Source: Rhodoferax sp. BLA1
Lineage (GTDB): Bacteria; Pseudomonadota; Gammaproteobacteria; Burkholderiales; Burkholderiaceae_C
Reading direction: 5' to 3'
DNA: 64,000 bases
NCBI RefSeq assembly: GCF_013416775.1
Contig: NZ_SZVI01000013.1
Coordinates: 1-64,000 of the forward strand
The position numbers were made by a program, and so were the translations under genes. Shown here piece after piece: positions 17,546 to 25,957 of this stretch; within the stretch, counting starts at the first letter, position 1; each line of letters opens with the position of its first letter. Below the pieces are notes generated by a model. It was not told the DNA's origin. It ran no database searches and saw only the letters and a program-made list of their open reading frames with translations.

Positions 17546-18070
17546 TCAAACCTGCGCCCGAAAAGTCTGGCCCAGCGCAAACACCGAGTTGGGGCCTTGG
17601 GGATGGAAGGCAGCTGGCAAGGGCTGTTTAAACACCCCGCGGTTGGGCGGTGATTTGTGTGCCAGTTCCACACCCAGGGCCAGCTGGTCGAGCACCAGAC
17701 TCTTTAAGGTGACCGACTGGGTGAACTTCAGCACCTTGGCGTTCATGGCGTCCCACAGGTCTTGTGTCATGTTTTGCACGGGTGATGCGTCTGCCTGTTT
17801 GGTCGAGGGCGGGTCGTCCTCCACCGCGCAGATGATGTCAGCCACGGTGATGACGTCTGTCTGACTGCCCAGCGAGTAGCCGCCGCCCGGCCCACGGATG
17901 CTGGTGACCAGCCCTTGCATGCGCAGCTTGCTGAACAACTGCTCGAGGTAAGACAGTGAGATGTGTTGGCGCTGCGCGATCTCGTTGAGCGGAACAGGCC
18001 CAAATTTTTCACGCAAAGCCACATCAATCATGGCGGTCAGGGCAAAACGGCCTTTGGTACTTAAACGCAT
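17546..18070 (-). CDS. Rrf2 family regulator, IscR-like but without Fe-S cysteines
   Basis: 174 residues. The N-terminal winged helix is clearly IscR-like: MRLSTKGRFALTAMIDVALR, then ISLSYLEQLFSKLR and GPGGGYSLG. In IscR three cysteines between about residues 92 and 104 ligate a [2Fe-2S] cluster; here the equivalent stretch (EDDPPSTKQADASPVQN) has none, while the following helix (DLWDAMNAKVLKF) aligns normally. The protein is therefore probably cluster-independent or senses something else. It is divergent from the glycine-zipper hydrolase gene, with 189 bases between, so that gene is a possible target. No isc genes adjoin it. Confidence 0.85.
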   Translation of the reverse strand: MRLSTKGRFALTAMIDVALREKFGPVPLNEIAQRQHISLSYLEQLFSKLRMQGLVTSIRGPGGGYSLGSQTDVITVADIICAVEDDPPSTKQADASPVQNMTQDLWDAMNAKVLKFTQSVTLKSLVLDQLALGVELAHKSPPNRGVFKQPLPAAFHPQGPNSVFALGQTFRAQV

Positions 18071-18259
18071 GTTGATTCCTCCGGTTCAGACATCCCATTG
18101 CACAACGGCCGACCGGTGTTGTCGGTCTGCCAACGAACACAAACACAGGCCCAGCCAGCGTGCGCTGTCGCACTGACGGGCTCGTTGTCGGGATCTAAGG
18201 TGGGCCTAGCGCACTTTTTGACGGCGCTTTCCCCCATGCCACTGAACCAGGAGTAACCC

Positions 18260-19396
18260 ATGAACCGATTGCCTCCCCTGCCGCCCGTACCCGAACCCAC
18301 CGACAGCGACATGGCCGAACAGGCCAATCCAGGCCACGGTGTGCCCTCGCAGGACCCCAATGCTGGGGCACAGACGCCACTGGACCCCAAAGACGCTGAA
18401 CGCGAAGCCAACTCGGTGCTGGTCGGTGGCGGCGTGATGGCGGGTGCGACCACGGGTGCGGTCATCGGTGTGGCGGTGGCCGGGCCGGTGGGGGTGCTGG
18501 TGGGAGCCTCGCTGGGTGCGATGGCTGGTGCGCTGGGTGGTGCCGCCGCAGGCGCTGCGGCGAGTGCTGAGGATGTGGCCACCCTGCCCGCAGGTTCGGT
18601 GCGCCTGCACATCGAAGACAGCGGTGGTGACGGCCGACCCGTGGTGCTGATCCATGGCTGGCCGCTGTCAGCCATGGCCTGGGAGCAGCAGGTACTGGTG
18701 TTACAAGGCTCCGGTTACCGTGTGGTCACGTACGACCGGCGCGGCTTCGGGCGCTCAGACAAACCAGAATCAGGCTACAGCTACGACGATCTGGCCGACG
18801 ACCTGCAACGTGTTCTGGACCACTGCCAACTGCAGGATGTAACGCTGGTGGGGTTTTCCATGGGGGGTGGCGAAGTGGCACGTTATGTGGCGCGGTACGG
18901 CGAATCACTGTTGCACAGCGTGGTGTTTGCCGCCGCCGTGCCGCCGTTCCTGATGAAGTCGGTCGACAACCCCGACGGACCACTCACCCCCGAAGCAGCG
19001 CAAAAATCCCGTCGCGCGCTGGAACTGGACCGCAATGCGTTTTTTGAGCAGTTCACCGAAGACTTCTACTCGGCCAATGGGGTATTCCTGGTGACCGAGT
19101 CGCAGCGCCGTGAGGCTGTCGCCCTGTGCCAGCAGTCGGCACAAGCCGCGGCACTGGCGTGTATGGATGCGTTTGGCACCACCGACTTCCGTGAAGACCT
19201 GAAGCGGCTGACCGTGCCCACCCTGGTGATCCACGGTGACGCGGATGCCATCGTACCGATCGAGGGCTCGGGCCTGCGCACCCACCAGGCGGTGCGCCAC
19301 AGCCAGCTGGTGACGGTGAGCGGTGCACCACACGGCCTGAACGTGTCGCACGCGCAGGCCTTCAACGACGCACTGCTGACCTTCCTGCGCACTTGA
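18260..19396 (+). CDS. Glycine-zipper / alpha-beta hydrolase fusion protein
   Basis: 378 residues in two parts. Residues 1-50 are hydrophilic and Pro-rich; 53-103 are a Gly/Ala-rich hydrophobic stretch (VAVAGPVGVLVGASLGAMAG) like a glycine-zipper membrane segment. From about 112 on is a complete alpha/beta hydrolase of the non-haem chloroperoxidase/esterase type: oxyanion region HGWPLSAMAWEQQ, nucleophile S200 in GFSMGGGE, acid D327 or D329 in HGDADAIVP, histidine H358 in GAPHGLN. Typical members have only about 275 residues, so the N-terminal part is an added anchor. Substrate unknown. Divergent from the Rrf2 gene. Confidence 0.85.
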   Translation: MNRLPPLPPVPEPTDSDMAEQANPGHGVPSQDPNAGAQTPLDPKDAEREANSVLVGGGVMAGATTGAVIGVAVAGPVGVLVGASLGAMAGALGGAAAGAAASAEDVATLPAGSVRLHIEDSGGDGRPVVLIHGWPLSAMAWEQQVLVLQGSGYRVVTYDRRGFGRSDKPESGYSYDDLADDLQRVLDHCQLQDVTLVGFSMGGGEVARYVARYGESLLHSVVFAAAVPPFLMKSVDNPDGPLTPEAAQKSRRALELDRNAFFEQFTEDFYSANGVFLVTESQRREAVALCQQSAQAAALACMDAFGTTDFREDLKRLTVPTLVIHGDADAIVPIEGSGLRTHQAVRHSQLVTVSGAPHGLNVSHAQAFNDALLTFLRT

Positions 19397-19539
19397 GCGC
19401 GCTGTCTACCCAGGCCCACGGTGTGGGTGGATCAGACACAGACATGAATGTCCGAATATGATTGGTATCTGTCTCTTTCAAAGTGGCTAGGCCCTCATAG
19501 ATAATGGATCATCAGGGTTTTAATACCGGAGAAATCTTG

Positions 19540-20109
19540 ATGAAAACATGTCTGATAGTGATTGATGCACAAGAGTCCTTCCGCCACCGCCCGTTTTTCA
19601 CCGACACCGACCTGCCCGCCTATGCCCAGGCGCAAAACGCGCTGATCGACGGCTGCCTGGCGGCCGGGGTGCCGATCGTGCGGGTGTTCCATGTGAGTGG
19701 CCCGGCATCCAGCGACAACCCGTTTGCCCAGGCATCGGGCCACATCAGGCCGCTGGCCGAGTTGCGTGTATTTGAGCCTGCCGCCACCTTTGTTAAAAGC
19801 CGCCACAGCGCGCTGGTGGGCACCGGGCTGGATGTGTGGCTGACCGAGCACGGTTTCCAGCGGCTGATCATCAGCGGCATCCGCACCGAACAGTGTTGCG
19901 AAACCACCACCCGCCACGCCTCTGACCTGGGCTGGCAGGTGGACTATTGCCTGGACGCCACGCTGACCTGGGACATGCAACAGCCCGATGGTCAGACCTT
20001 GAGCGCGGCCGACATCAAAACCCGCACCGCCACCGTGTTGGCCGGTCGTTTTGCCACTCTGTGTAACCCGGCGCAGGCAGTACAACGTGCGATGGAGCAA
20101 GCGGCATGA
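19540..20109 (+). CDS. Isochorismatase-family cysteine hydrolase
   Basis: 189 residues. Catalytic triad visible: D9 in CLIVIDAQESF, lysine in FVKSRHSAL, cysteine in GIRTEQCCETT. Family members hydrolyse amides, carbamoyl groups or isochorismate (nicotinamidase-like). The preceding CCGGAGAAATCTTG supplies a Shine-Dalgarno, favouring ATG 19540 over an upstream in-frame start. Its stop overlaps the start of the DJ-1 gene (ATGA), so the three genes 19540-21714 are one translationally coupled unit. Confidence 0.9.
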   Translation: MKTCLIVIDAQESFRHRPFFTDTDLPAYAQAQNALIDGCLAAGVPIVRVFHVSGPASSDNPFAQASGHIRPLAELRVFEPAATFVKSRHSALVGTGLDVWLTEHGFQRLIISGIRTEQCCETTTRHASDLGWQVDYCLDATLTWDMQQPDGQTLSAADIKTRTATVLAGRFATLCNPAQAVQRAMEQAA

Positions 20110-20729
20110 GCGCGCCCTTGCCGATACAGGTGGCCATCCTGGTGTTTGACGCGGTCGAGGTGTTGGACTTTGCCGGGCCGTACGAGGTGTTCACCACCGC
20201 CAGCCGGGTGCACAGCAGGCGCAACCCCGGTGCGGGCGCCTTGTTTGAGGTGGCCTGTGTCTCGCGGGACGGTGGCCCGATCCAGGCGCGGGCCGGTTTG
20301 CGGGTCTTGCCAGAACACAGTTTTGACAACCACCCGCCCTGTGATCTGCTGTTGGTGCCCGGCGGTGTGGTGACTGCGCCCCAAGCCTGTCCGGCCACGC
20401 TGGCCTGGATCGCCCGCACGGCTGCTGCTGCACAAATCAGCGCCTCGGTCTGCACCGGTGCCTTTTTGCTGGCGGCCAGTGGGGTGTTAGACCAGGGCCG
20501 CGTCACCACCCATTGGGAGGATGTGGCCGACCTGCGCCAGGCCTTCCCCAAGCTGGAGGTGTGTGAAGGCCCGCGCTGGATCGACAACGGCGCGCTGATC
20601 ACCTCGGCGGGCATCAGCGCGGGCATCGACATGTGCCTGCATCTGGTGGCGCGGCTGGCCGGGCCAGAACTGGCGCACCTGACCGCCCGCCAGATGGACT
20701 ACCCCTGGAGCGACGATGCCATTGGCTGA
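20106..20729 (+). CDS. DJ-1/PfpI family protein (isonitrile hydratase-like)
   Basis: 207 residues. Opens with the DJ-1 strand VAILVFDAVEVLDFAGPYEVF; the nucleophile elbow cysteine is in ASVCTGAFLLAASGVL, and SAGISAGIDMCLHLV closes the fold. This subgroup includes isonitrile hydratase InhA and the sensor half of GlxA regulators. It overlaps both neighbours: 4 bases with the isochorismatase gene and 14 with the GlxA gene, which carries a related domain, suggesting a duplicated sensor/enzyme pair. Confidence 0.88.
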   Translation: MSAPLPIQVAILVFDAVEVLDFAGPYEVFTTASRVHSRRNPGAGALFEVACVSRDGGPIQARAGLRVLPEHSFDNHPPCDLLLVPGGVVTAPQACPATLAWIARTAAAAQISASVCTGAFLLAASGVLDQGRVTTHWEDVADLRQAFPKLEVCEGPRWIDNGALITSAGISAGIDMCLHLVARLAGPELAHLTARQMDYPWSDDAIG

Positions 20730-21714
20730 AACACCTGCCAACCCAATTGAGGTGTTTTTTGTGCTGCTGCCAGACACCCTGGCGTTGGACTGGGCCGGGC
20801 CAGCCGAGGCGCTGCGCATCGCCAACCAGGTGTTGGTGGCCAAAGGCTTGGCGCCACGTTTTGTGCTGCGTTTTGTGGGACCCTGCGCCGATCAAGTCAG
20901 CTCGGTCGGCCTGCGCTTAAGCGGCATCGAGACCTTGCCCACGGTGTTGCCGCAGCCGAGCTGGGTGGTGCTGCTGGGCATGCCCGGGCAGTCCATCGCG
21001 GTGGATTCGGAACCGGCCCGCGCCCTGCTGCACTGGCTGCGTGGCCTGCGGCTGGCCACACCTGAGCTGGAGCTGGTCACCGTGTGCGCCGGGGCGGTGC
21101 TGGCCGCCCACGCCGGGCTGCTGGCACGCCACCATGTGACCACCCACCACCAGCATCTGGCAGAGTTGCAACAGGTGGCGCCGAGCTGCCAGGTGGTGGC
21201 CAACAGGGTGTTTGTGGAAGACGCGCCGGTATACAGCAGCGCCGGTGTGACCACCGGCATTGACCTGATGCTGCACCGCATTGCCAACCTTTGTAGCGAG
21301 GCCGTGGCCGCCCAGGTGGCACAGACCATGGTGGTGGCGCTGCGGCGGGGCCCGCAGGACCCCGAGTTGTCACCGTTTCTGAGCTACCGAAACCACTTGC
21401 ACCCGGCCCTGCACCGGGTACAGGACGCCATCAGCAGCGCACCCGCCGACAGCTGGAGTCTGAACCACATGGCCGAGCTGGCCTGCACCTCGCCCCGGCA
21501 TTTGACCCGCCTGTTTGTAGAGCACGCAGGTATTGCGCCGCTGGCCTATCTGCGCCGCATCCGCCTGGCGCTGGCGCAGACCGCGCTGCAGTCGGGCCGC
21601 AATGTGACCCAGGCGGCCGAATTGGCGGGCTTCAGCTCCGACACCCAGCTGCGCCGCGCCTGGCACCAGTTTGCCGACGGTGGCACCCCATCCAGCTCCA
21701 AAATACCAAATTAA
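20716..21714 (+). CDS. GlxA-type transcriptional regulator (DJ-1 domain + AraC HTH)
   Basis: 332 residues. An N-terminal DJ-1/PfpI domain (about 10-200, with VTVCAGAVLAAHAGLL at the elbow) is fused to a C-terminal AraC-type double HTH (about 235-325, with MAELACTSPRHLTRLFVEHAG and NVTQAAELAGFSSDTQLRR). Such regulators sense small nitrogenous metabolites and activate neighbouring catabolic genes; the two upstream genes are the natural target. The last residues (SSKIPN) and the stop codon come from the edge of an interspersed repeat. Confidence 0.9.
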   Translation: MPLAETPANPIEVFFVLLPDTLALDWAGPAEALRIANQVLVAKGLAPRFVLRFVGPCADQVSSVGLRLSGIETLPTVLPQPSWVVLLGMPGQSIAVDSEPARALLHWLRGLRLATPELELVTVCAGAVLAAHAGLLARHHVTTHHQHLAELQQVAPSCQVVANRVFVEDAPVYSSAGVTTGIDLMLHRIANLCSEAVAAQVAQTMVVALRRGPQDPELSPFLSYRNHLHPALHRVQDAISSAPADSWSLNHMAELACTSPRHLTRLFVEHAGIAPLAYLRRIRLALAQTALQSGRNVTQAAELAGFSSDTQLRRAWHQFADGGTPSSSKIPN

Positions 21715-21755
21715 TAGCTGAAGGCGCTTTATTGGTAAGGGCTAGCGCCCGATTT
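21707..21755 (-). repeat. Interspersed repeat copy 3
   Basis: AATAGCTGAAGGCGCTTTATTGG then TAAGGGCTAGCGCCCGATTT, reverse sense and somewhat diverged. It begins inside the 3' end of the GlxA regulator gene and supplies its last codons and stop. Confidence 0.75.
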
Positions 21756-21765
21756 GACGTCTCAA

Positions 21766-22617
21766 TCAGTGTGTTGCCCGGCGCAGCTCGGCTGCGCGGG
21801 CGGTGATGGCCGGGCGGTCGCTGGCGGCCCCGGCATTGGCCAGGTAGGTTTCCAAGTCTTCCAGCGCATGGCCGGGGTGGCGGGCTTGGGCATGGGCCAA
21901 GCCGCGGTCACGGTACTCGGACCAGGCCTGGGGCAGCAGCACAATCAGCCGGTCCAGCACAGCAATCAGGCGGTGCCAGTCTTCCTGCGCGGCATGGATC
22001 TCTTTGAGGTTACGCAACATGCGGGCAATGATCTCGCGCGGGCTGGCGGCCTGCAGGTACAGGCCCAGCGGCAGCTCTTGCTCATCGACCAGGCTGGCCT
22101 GGTTGCGGTAGGGCTCCAGCCGCTCGGCCAGTTCTTCACGGCTGAGCGACTGGCCGTTCAAGGGGTCAATCACCACCTGGCCTTCGCTGAGGTTGACCTT
22201 GACCAGAAAATGCCCCGGAAACGCCACGCCACGTGCCTTCAGGCCGATGCCCTGGGCCAGCTCCAGCCAGATCACCGCCATCGAGATCGGGATCGCCAGC
22301 CGGGTGCGTAACACCACATGCACAAAGCTGTTGTCGGGGTCGGTGAAGTTGTTGAAGTTGCCGGCAAAGTTCAGGTCGCGGAAGACAAACTGGTTGAGCG
22401 TGCGCAACTTTTGCAGCGGCCCGGCGTCGGTCGGCAGGCGCCGTTGCAGGCGCGCCAGCAGCTGGTCCACCTCACCGAGCACCTGCTGCACGCTGATGTC
22501 GGGGTACTCGTCCTGGGCTAGGCTGACGGCAGCCTCCAGCAGGGCAAAGTCGGCGTCGGTGTGCACCAGAGAGGCAAAGTACTCCAGCGGCGTCGGGACA
22601 TTCAGAGAAAAATTCAT
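21766..22617 (-). CDS. SirB1 family transglutaminase-like/TPR protein
   Basis: 283 residues. The N-terminal two thirds match the SirB1/transglutaminase-like domain (FRDLNFAGNFNNFTDPDNSF, RLAIPISMAVIWLELAQ, ARGVAFPGHFLVKV), followed by a short TPR-like helical tail (ALEDLETYLANAG). The catalytic cysteine of classic transglutaminases is not obvious, so a non-enzymatic or altered role is likely. The gene starts 12 bases after the murJ stop and is probably cotranscribed with it. ATG 22626 is an alternative start. Confidence 0.82.
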   Translation of the reverse strand: MNFSLNVPTPLEYFASLVHTDADFALLEAAVSLAQDEYPDISVQQVLGEVDQLLARLQRRLPTDAGPLQKLRTLNQFVFRDLNFAGNFNNFTDPDNSFVHVVLRTRLAIPISMAVIWLELAQGIGLKARGVAFPGHFLVKVNLSEGQVVIDPLNGQSLSREELAERLEPYRNQASLVDEQELPLGLYLQAASPREIIARMLRNLKEIHAAQEDWHRLIAVLDRLIVLLPQAWSEYRDRGLAHAQARHPGHALEDLETYLANAGAASDRPAITARAAELRRATH

Positions 22618-22629
22618 AGGGGCCATTGT

Positions 22630-24195
22630 CTACCGGCGCAGGAGTTGGCGCAATTGCAGGCCTGCCACACTGACAGTTCCCAAATAAATAGCAGCAGACC
22701 CAATCAATATAAGGGCTAGAAGCCAAATTCTCTTGAAACTCTCGGCACGCAAAGCGGTCCAGTCCCAGTGGCCATTGGCCCACATCAGGAAAACCCCTAG
22801 CAAGACACAGCCCGCCAGCACCTGCAGCAGAAACACCCCCCAGCCCGGCTCGGGTTTGTAGCTACCCCGTTTGATCAACCCCACCAGCAGCCACAGCGCA
22901 TTGACCAAGGCGCCGATACCAATCGACAAGGTCAGCGCCGCATGCGCAAACATCGGCACCAACACCAAGTTGAGCAACTGGGTGAACACCAGCACACCCA
23001 CCGCAATACGCACCGGGGTTTTGGTGTCCTGGTTGGCGTAGTAGCCCGGTGCCAGCACCTTGATCGCCACAATACCAATCAGCCCGGTGCCCCAACCCAT
23101 CAATGCATAGGTGACCTGCTGCACATCAAAGGCGGTCATGGCGCCGTAGTGGTAGAGCACCGCCACCAGTGGCTTCGGAAACACCAGCAGCGCCACCGCG
23201 CAAGGCACTGCCAGCAAGGCCACCAGGCGCAGGCCCCAGTCCAGCATGCTGGAATACCGGGCGGTGTCACCACTGGCACGTGCACCGGCCAGCTGCGGCA
23301 TCAACACCACGCCCATGGCCACGCCGAGCAAGGCGGTGGGAAACTCCATCAGCCGGTCGGCATAGGTGATCCAGCTCACGCTGCCAGGACGCAGGTGCGA
23401 GGCAATCTGGGTGTTGATCAGCATCGAGATGTGCGCCACGCTCACACCCAACAGCGCCGGGCCCATCAGGCGCAGCACACTCTGGGTTTCGGTGCAGGCC
23501 CAGGCCTCACGCAGGGCTGACCAACGCCAGCGCAGACGTGGCTGCAAGGCCAGCCGTTTTAAGGCCCACCACTGCACCGCCAGCTGGGAGGCCCCGCCCA
23601 GCAGCACGCCCCCAGCCAACGCATAAATCGGCTCAATACCCAGGCTTTTGAACCAGGGTGCACCCAGCGCGGTGGCTGCAATCATGCAGACATTGAGCAG
23701 CACCGGTGTGGCCGCAGGCACGGCAAAGTGTTTCCAGGTGTTGAGCACCCCGGCACCCAAAGCCACCAGCGACATGAAGGCGATGTAGGGAAACATCCAG
23801 CGCGTCATCACCACTGCCACATCAAAACCGCGCGGGTTTTGTTGCAAACCGCTGGCCATGATCCAGACCAACCCGCCGGCACTGAGCACCCCCACAATGC
23901 TCAGAACCAGCAGCGCCCAAACCAGCACCGTGGCTACCCGGTCAATCACCAGGCGCGTGGCGTCATCCCCCTGCTGCGCTTTGGAGGCTGCCAGCACCGG
24001 CACAAAAGCTTGGCTGAAGGCGCCTTCGCCAAAAAAGCGCCGGAACAAGTTGGGAATACGAAACGCCACGTTGAAGGCGTCGGTCATGGCGGAGGCGCCA
24101 AAGATAGACGCCATCAGCAGCTCACGCATCAGGCCAGTGATACGTGACCCCAGGGTCAGGAGGGAAACGATGGAGGCGGATTTGAAGAGGCTCAC
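22630..24195 (-). CDS. murJ: Lipid II flippase MurJ
   Basis: 521 residues with 14 predicted membrane helices; flips lipid II for peptidoglycan synthesis. Family motifs: SLLTLGSRITGLMRE, TDAFNVAFRIPNLFRRFFGE, GAFSQAFVPVLA. Start is GTG at 24195, giving MSLFKSASIVSLL, the normal MurJ N-terminus; the longer ATG reading has unrelated residues. Residues about 489-505, part of the last helix, are encoded by a copy of the interspersed repeat. Divergent from rpsT, as in other Burkholderiales. Confidence 0.95.
   Translation of the reverse strand: MSLFKSASIVSLLTLGSRITGLMRELLMASIFGASAMTDAFNVAFRIPNLFRRFFGEGAFSQAFVPVLAASKAQQGDDATRLVIDRVATVLVWALLVLSIVGVLSAGGLVWIMASGLQQNPRGFDVAVVMTRWMFPYIAFMSLVALGAGVLNTWKHFAVPAATPVLLNVCMIAATALGAPWFKSLGIEPIYALAGGVLLGGASQLAVQWWALKRLALQPRLRWRWSALREAWACTETQSVLRLMGPALLGVSVAHISMLINTQIASHLRPGSVSWITYADRLMEFPTALLGVAMGVVLMPQLAGARASGDTARYSSMLDWGLRLVALLAVPCAVALLVFPKPLVAVLYHYGAMTAFDVQQVTYALMGWGTGLIGIVAIKVLAPGYYANQDTKTPVRIAVGVLVFTQLLNLVLVPMFAHAALTLSIGIGALVNALWLLVGLIKRGSYKPEPGWGVFLLQVLAGCVLLGVFLMWANGHWDWTALRAESFKRIWLLALILIGSAAIYLGTVSVAGLQLRQLLRR
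22681..22729 (-). repeat. Interspersed repeat copy 4, inside murJ
   Basis: AATAGCAGCAGACCCAATCA then ATAAGGGCTAGAAGCCAAATT, reverse sense. On the murJ coding strand it reads TTGGCTTCTAGCCCTTATAT... and encodes IWLLALILIGSAAIYL in the final membrane helix. Confidence 0.8.
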
Positions 24196-24300
24196 GCCGC
24201 AAAGTGTAGCTGCGCCGCAGCGGGTAGACAGGTGTTTGCGAGTCACTGCTAGAATCGCAGGCTTTGCTGACAACATCCACAGACTCAAGGAACATCAATC

Positions 24301-24600
24301 ATGGCATCTGGAAAACCCAAGAAAAAGAACCCGCGCCTGGCGTCGGGCCGTAAACGCGTCCGTCAGGACATCAAGATCAACGCCGCGAACACCTCGCTGC
24401 GTTCCCAATACCGCACCGCTGTCAAGAACGTTGAAAAAGCCGTTCTCGCTGGCGACAAGGCCAAAGCAACCGAGTTGTTTGGCAAGATGCAAGCCGTGGT
24501 GGACACCGTGGCTGACAAGGGCATCTTCCACAAGAACAAGGCTGCACGCGACAAGAGCCGCCTGTCTACCAAGGTGAAAGCCTTGGCCCTCGCCGCCTGA
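24301..24600 (+). CDS. rpsT: 30S ribosomal protein S20
   Basis: 99 residues, highly basic, all helical; binds 16S r[22 protein letters not shown] and [17 protein letters not shown] are diagnostic. The upstream AAGGAACATCAATC supplies the ribosome-binding site. Monocistronic, with two hairpins downstream, the second a strong intrinsic terminator. Confidence 0.98.
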   Translation: MASGKPKKKNPRLASGRKRVRQDIKINAANTSLRSQYRTAVKNVEKAVLAGDKAKATELFGKMQAVVDTVADKGIFHKNKAARDKSRLSTKVKALALAA

Positions 24601-24618
24601 TTTTCAGGCAAATCGCAC

Positions 24619-24642
24619 GTTGTCCTGAGGGATCAGGACAAC
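24619..24642. repeat. Perfect hairpin after rpsT
   Basis: GTTGTCCTGA GGGA TCAGGACAAC, a 10-bp perfect stem with a 4-base loop, 19 bases after the rpsT stop and 38 bases before the terminator. Probably a 3'-end stabilising structure or a first termination element without a T-run. Confidence 0.7.
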
Positions 24643-24680
24643 GCCGTTTGTAACGGGTGCGCTGTCAGCAAAAGCAAAAA

Positions 24681-24704
24681 AGCCGTCTTTGGACGGCTTT
24701 TTTG
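24681..24704 (+). terminator. Intrinsic terminator of rpsT
   Basis: AGCCGTC TTTG GACGGCT followed by TTTTTT: a classic GC stem and U-tract. The preceding A-run makes it nearly bidirectional. Confidence 0.9.
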
Positions 24705-24857
24705 CGTCTGGCGCTTGCGACCTGTCTGGCACACCGCTTGGGCAACAAACGCCAACGCGCACATGCTGTCAAGCAGAAACTAGGGTTAACCCTTACAATA
24801 GCTTACACCTAACTTTCAGCACGACTTGGCGCCGCATCCTTGCCTGGCGCACCACCC

Positions 24858-25373
24858 ATGACCCCAACTCTTGTCGATATCACTGGCCTGGCGGCTTTGT
24901 CTCTGAATATCGCCGGTCTGGTGCGCACCTCAGACCGCTCACTGCGCCATTCCACCGGCTGGGCCTCGGCCTTGTGGGCCGCCAACAACCTGCTGATGGG
25001 CGCGCAAAGTGCCGCCGCCTTGAGCGCCCTCAGTGTGGGTCGACAGGTGTCCGCCTCCAATGCGCAGGGGCGCAGCGCACGCACCAAGCTGTGGTCTTGT
25101 CTGGCGTTTTTGCTGGTCACGCTGCTGCTTGGGGCACTCACCTGGAACGGCGTCACCACCCTGTTCTCGATGGCCGGGTCGATGCTGGCCACCTATGCCA
25201 TGTTTTACATGCGTGGTGTGGCTTTGCGACTGGCGATGATTGGTGTGGCCAGCTTGTGGATGTACAACGCCTGGGCCTACGACTCGTGGTGGCAGATGCT
25301 GGGCAACACCCTCAATGGCGTGGCCGCCGCCTACGGCGCCTGGCGTGCAGCCAAAACACAGACCACTGTTTGA
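24858..25373 (+). CDS. YgjV-like inner-membrane protein (first of a tandem pair)
   Basis: 171 residues, about six short hydrophobic helices, no signal peptide. Layout (LAALSLNIAGLVRTSDRSLR at the start, then WLWMYNAW-like pairs toward the end) resembles the YgjV family of small inner-membrane proteins with unknown function, and the next gene is a clearer member. The internal loop at about residues 65-85 is basic. ATG 24858 chosen. 12 bases separate it from the next start; the pair probably arose by duplication and is cotranscribed. Confidence 0.7.
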   Translation: MTPTLVDITGLAALSLNIAGLVRTSDRSLRHSTGWASALWAANNLLMGAQSAAALSALSVGRQVSASNAQGRSARTKLWSCLAFLLVTLLLGALTWNGVTTLFSMAGSMLATYAMFYMRGVALRLAMIGVASLWMYNAWAYDSWWQMLGNTLNGVAAAYGAWRAAKTQTTV

Positions 25374-25385
25374 GAAAGATTATTT

Positions 25386-25937
25386 GTGTTTGACCACTGG
25401 CTCGATACCGCACAACTGTTTGGCTACGCTGCATTTTTTCTGGGTGTAGCGTCGTTCTTACAAAAAAACGACATCCGCTTCAAGCTCTACATGGCTGCCG
25501 AATGTGTGGCCTACGTGGTGCACTTCACGCTGCTGGGCAATCCGGCAGCAGGCGCCAGTTCCCTGGTGTCGATGACCCGCTCGCTGGTGTCAATCTACTC
25601 CAAGTCGCTGTGGATTGCCTTGATTTTTGTGGCCATCAACATCGGGCTGGGGTTCAAATTGGCCACCGTGTGGTGGAACTGGATCCCGCTGATGGCCTCC
25701 TGCGTCGGCACACTGGCGCTGTTTCTTCTGGAGGGCATCCAGATGCGCATGGTGATGCTGCTGGGCACCGCGCTGTGGATTGTCAACAACGTGCTCTCGG
25801 GCTCCATTGGTGGCACAGCGCTCGAAGTGGTGATTGCCATCACCAACACCTACACCATCTACAAAATGCGGATCAAAGCACGTGAAGCCGCCAGCCTGCC
25901 ACTCAGCAACCCAGCCACACCCGCACAAGAGATCTGA
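25386..25937 (+). CDS. YgjV family inner-membrane protein (second of a tandem pair)
   Basis: 183 residues starting at GTG. FGYAAFFLGVASFLQKNDIR and the FKLYMAAECVAYVVHFTLLG segment match the YgjV/Imp family; six helices, with a hydrophilic C-terminal tail (LPLSNPATPAQEI). Function unknown in all organisms known to me. Same order of helices as the preceding gene. Confidence 0.78.
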   Translation: MFDHWLDTAQLFGYAAFFLGVASFLQKNDIRFKLYMAAECVAYVVHFTLLGNPAAGASSLVSMTRSLVSIYSKSLWIALIFVAINIGLGFKLATVWWNWIPLMASCVGTLALFLLEGIQMRMVMLLGTALWIVNNVLSGSIGGTALEVVIAITNTYTIYKMRIKAREAASLPLSNPATPAQEI

Positions 25938-25957
25938 GCCGCCAGCGGCCAACTCCT

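Noticed and set aside
24780-24815. ACTAGGGTTAACCCTTACAATAGC as a repeat copy
   Set aside because: The palindrome is GGGTTAACCC, not the repeat core.
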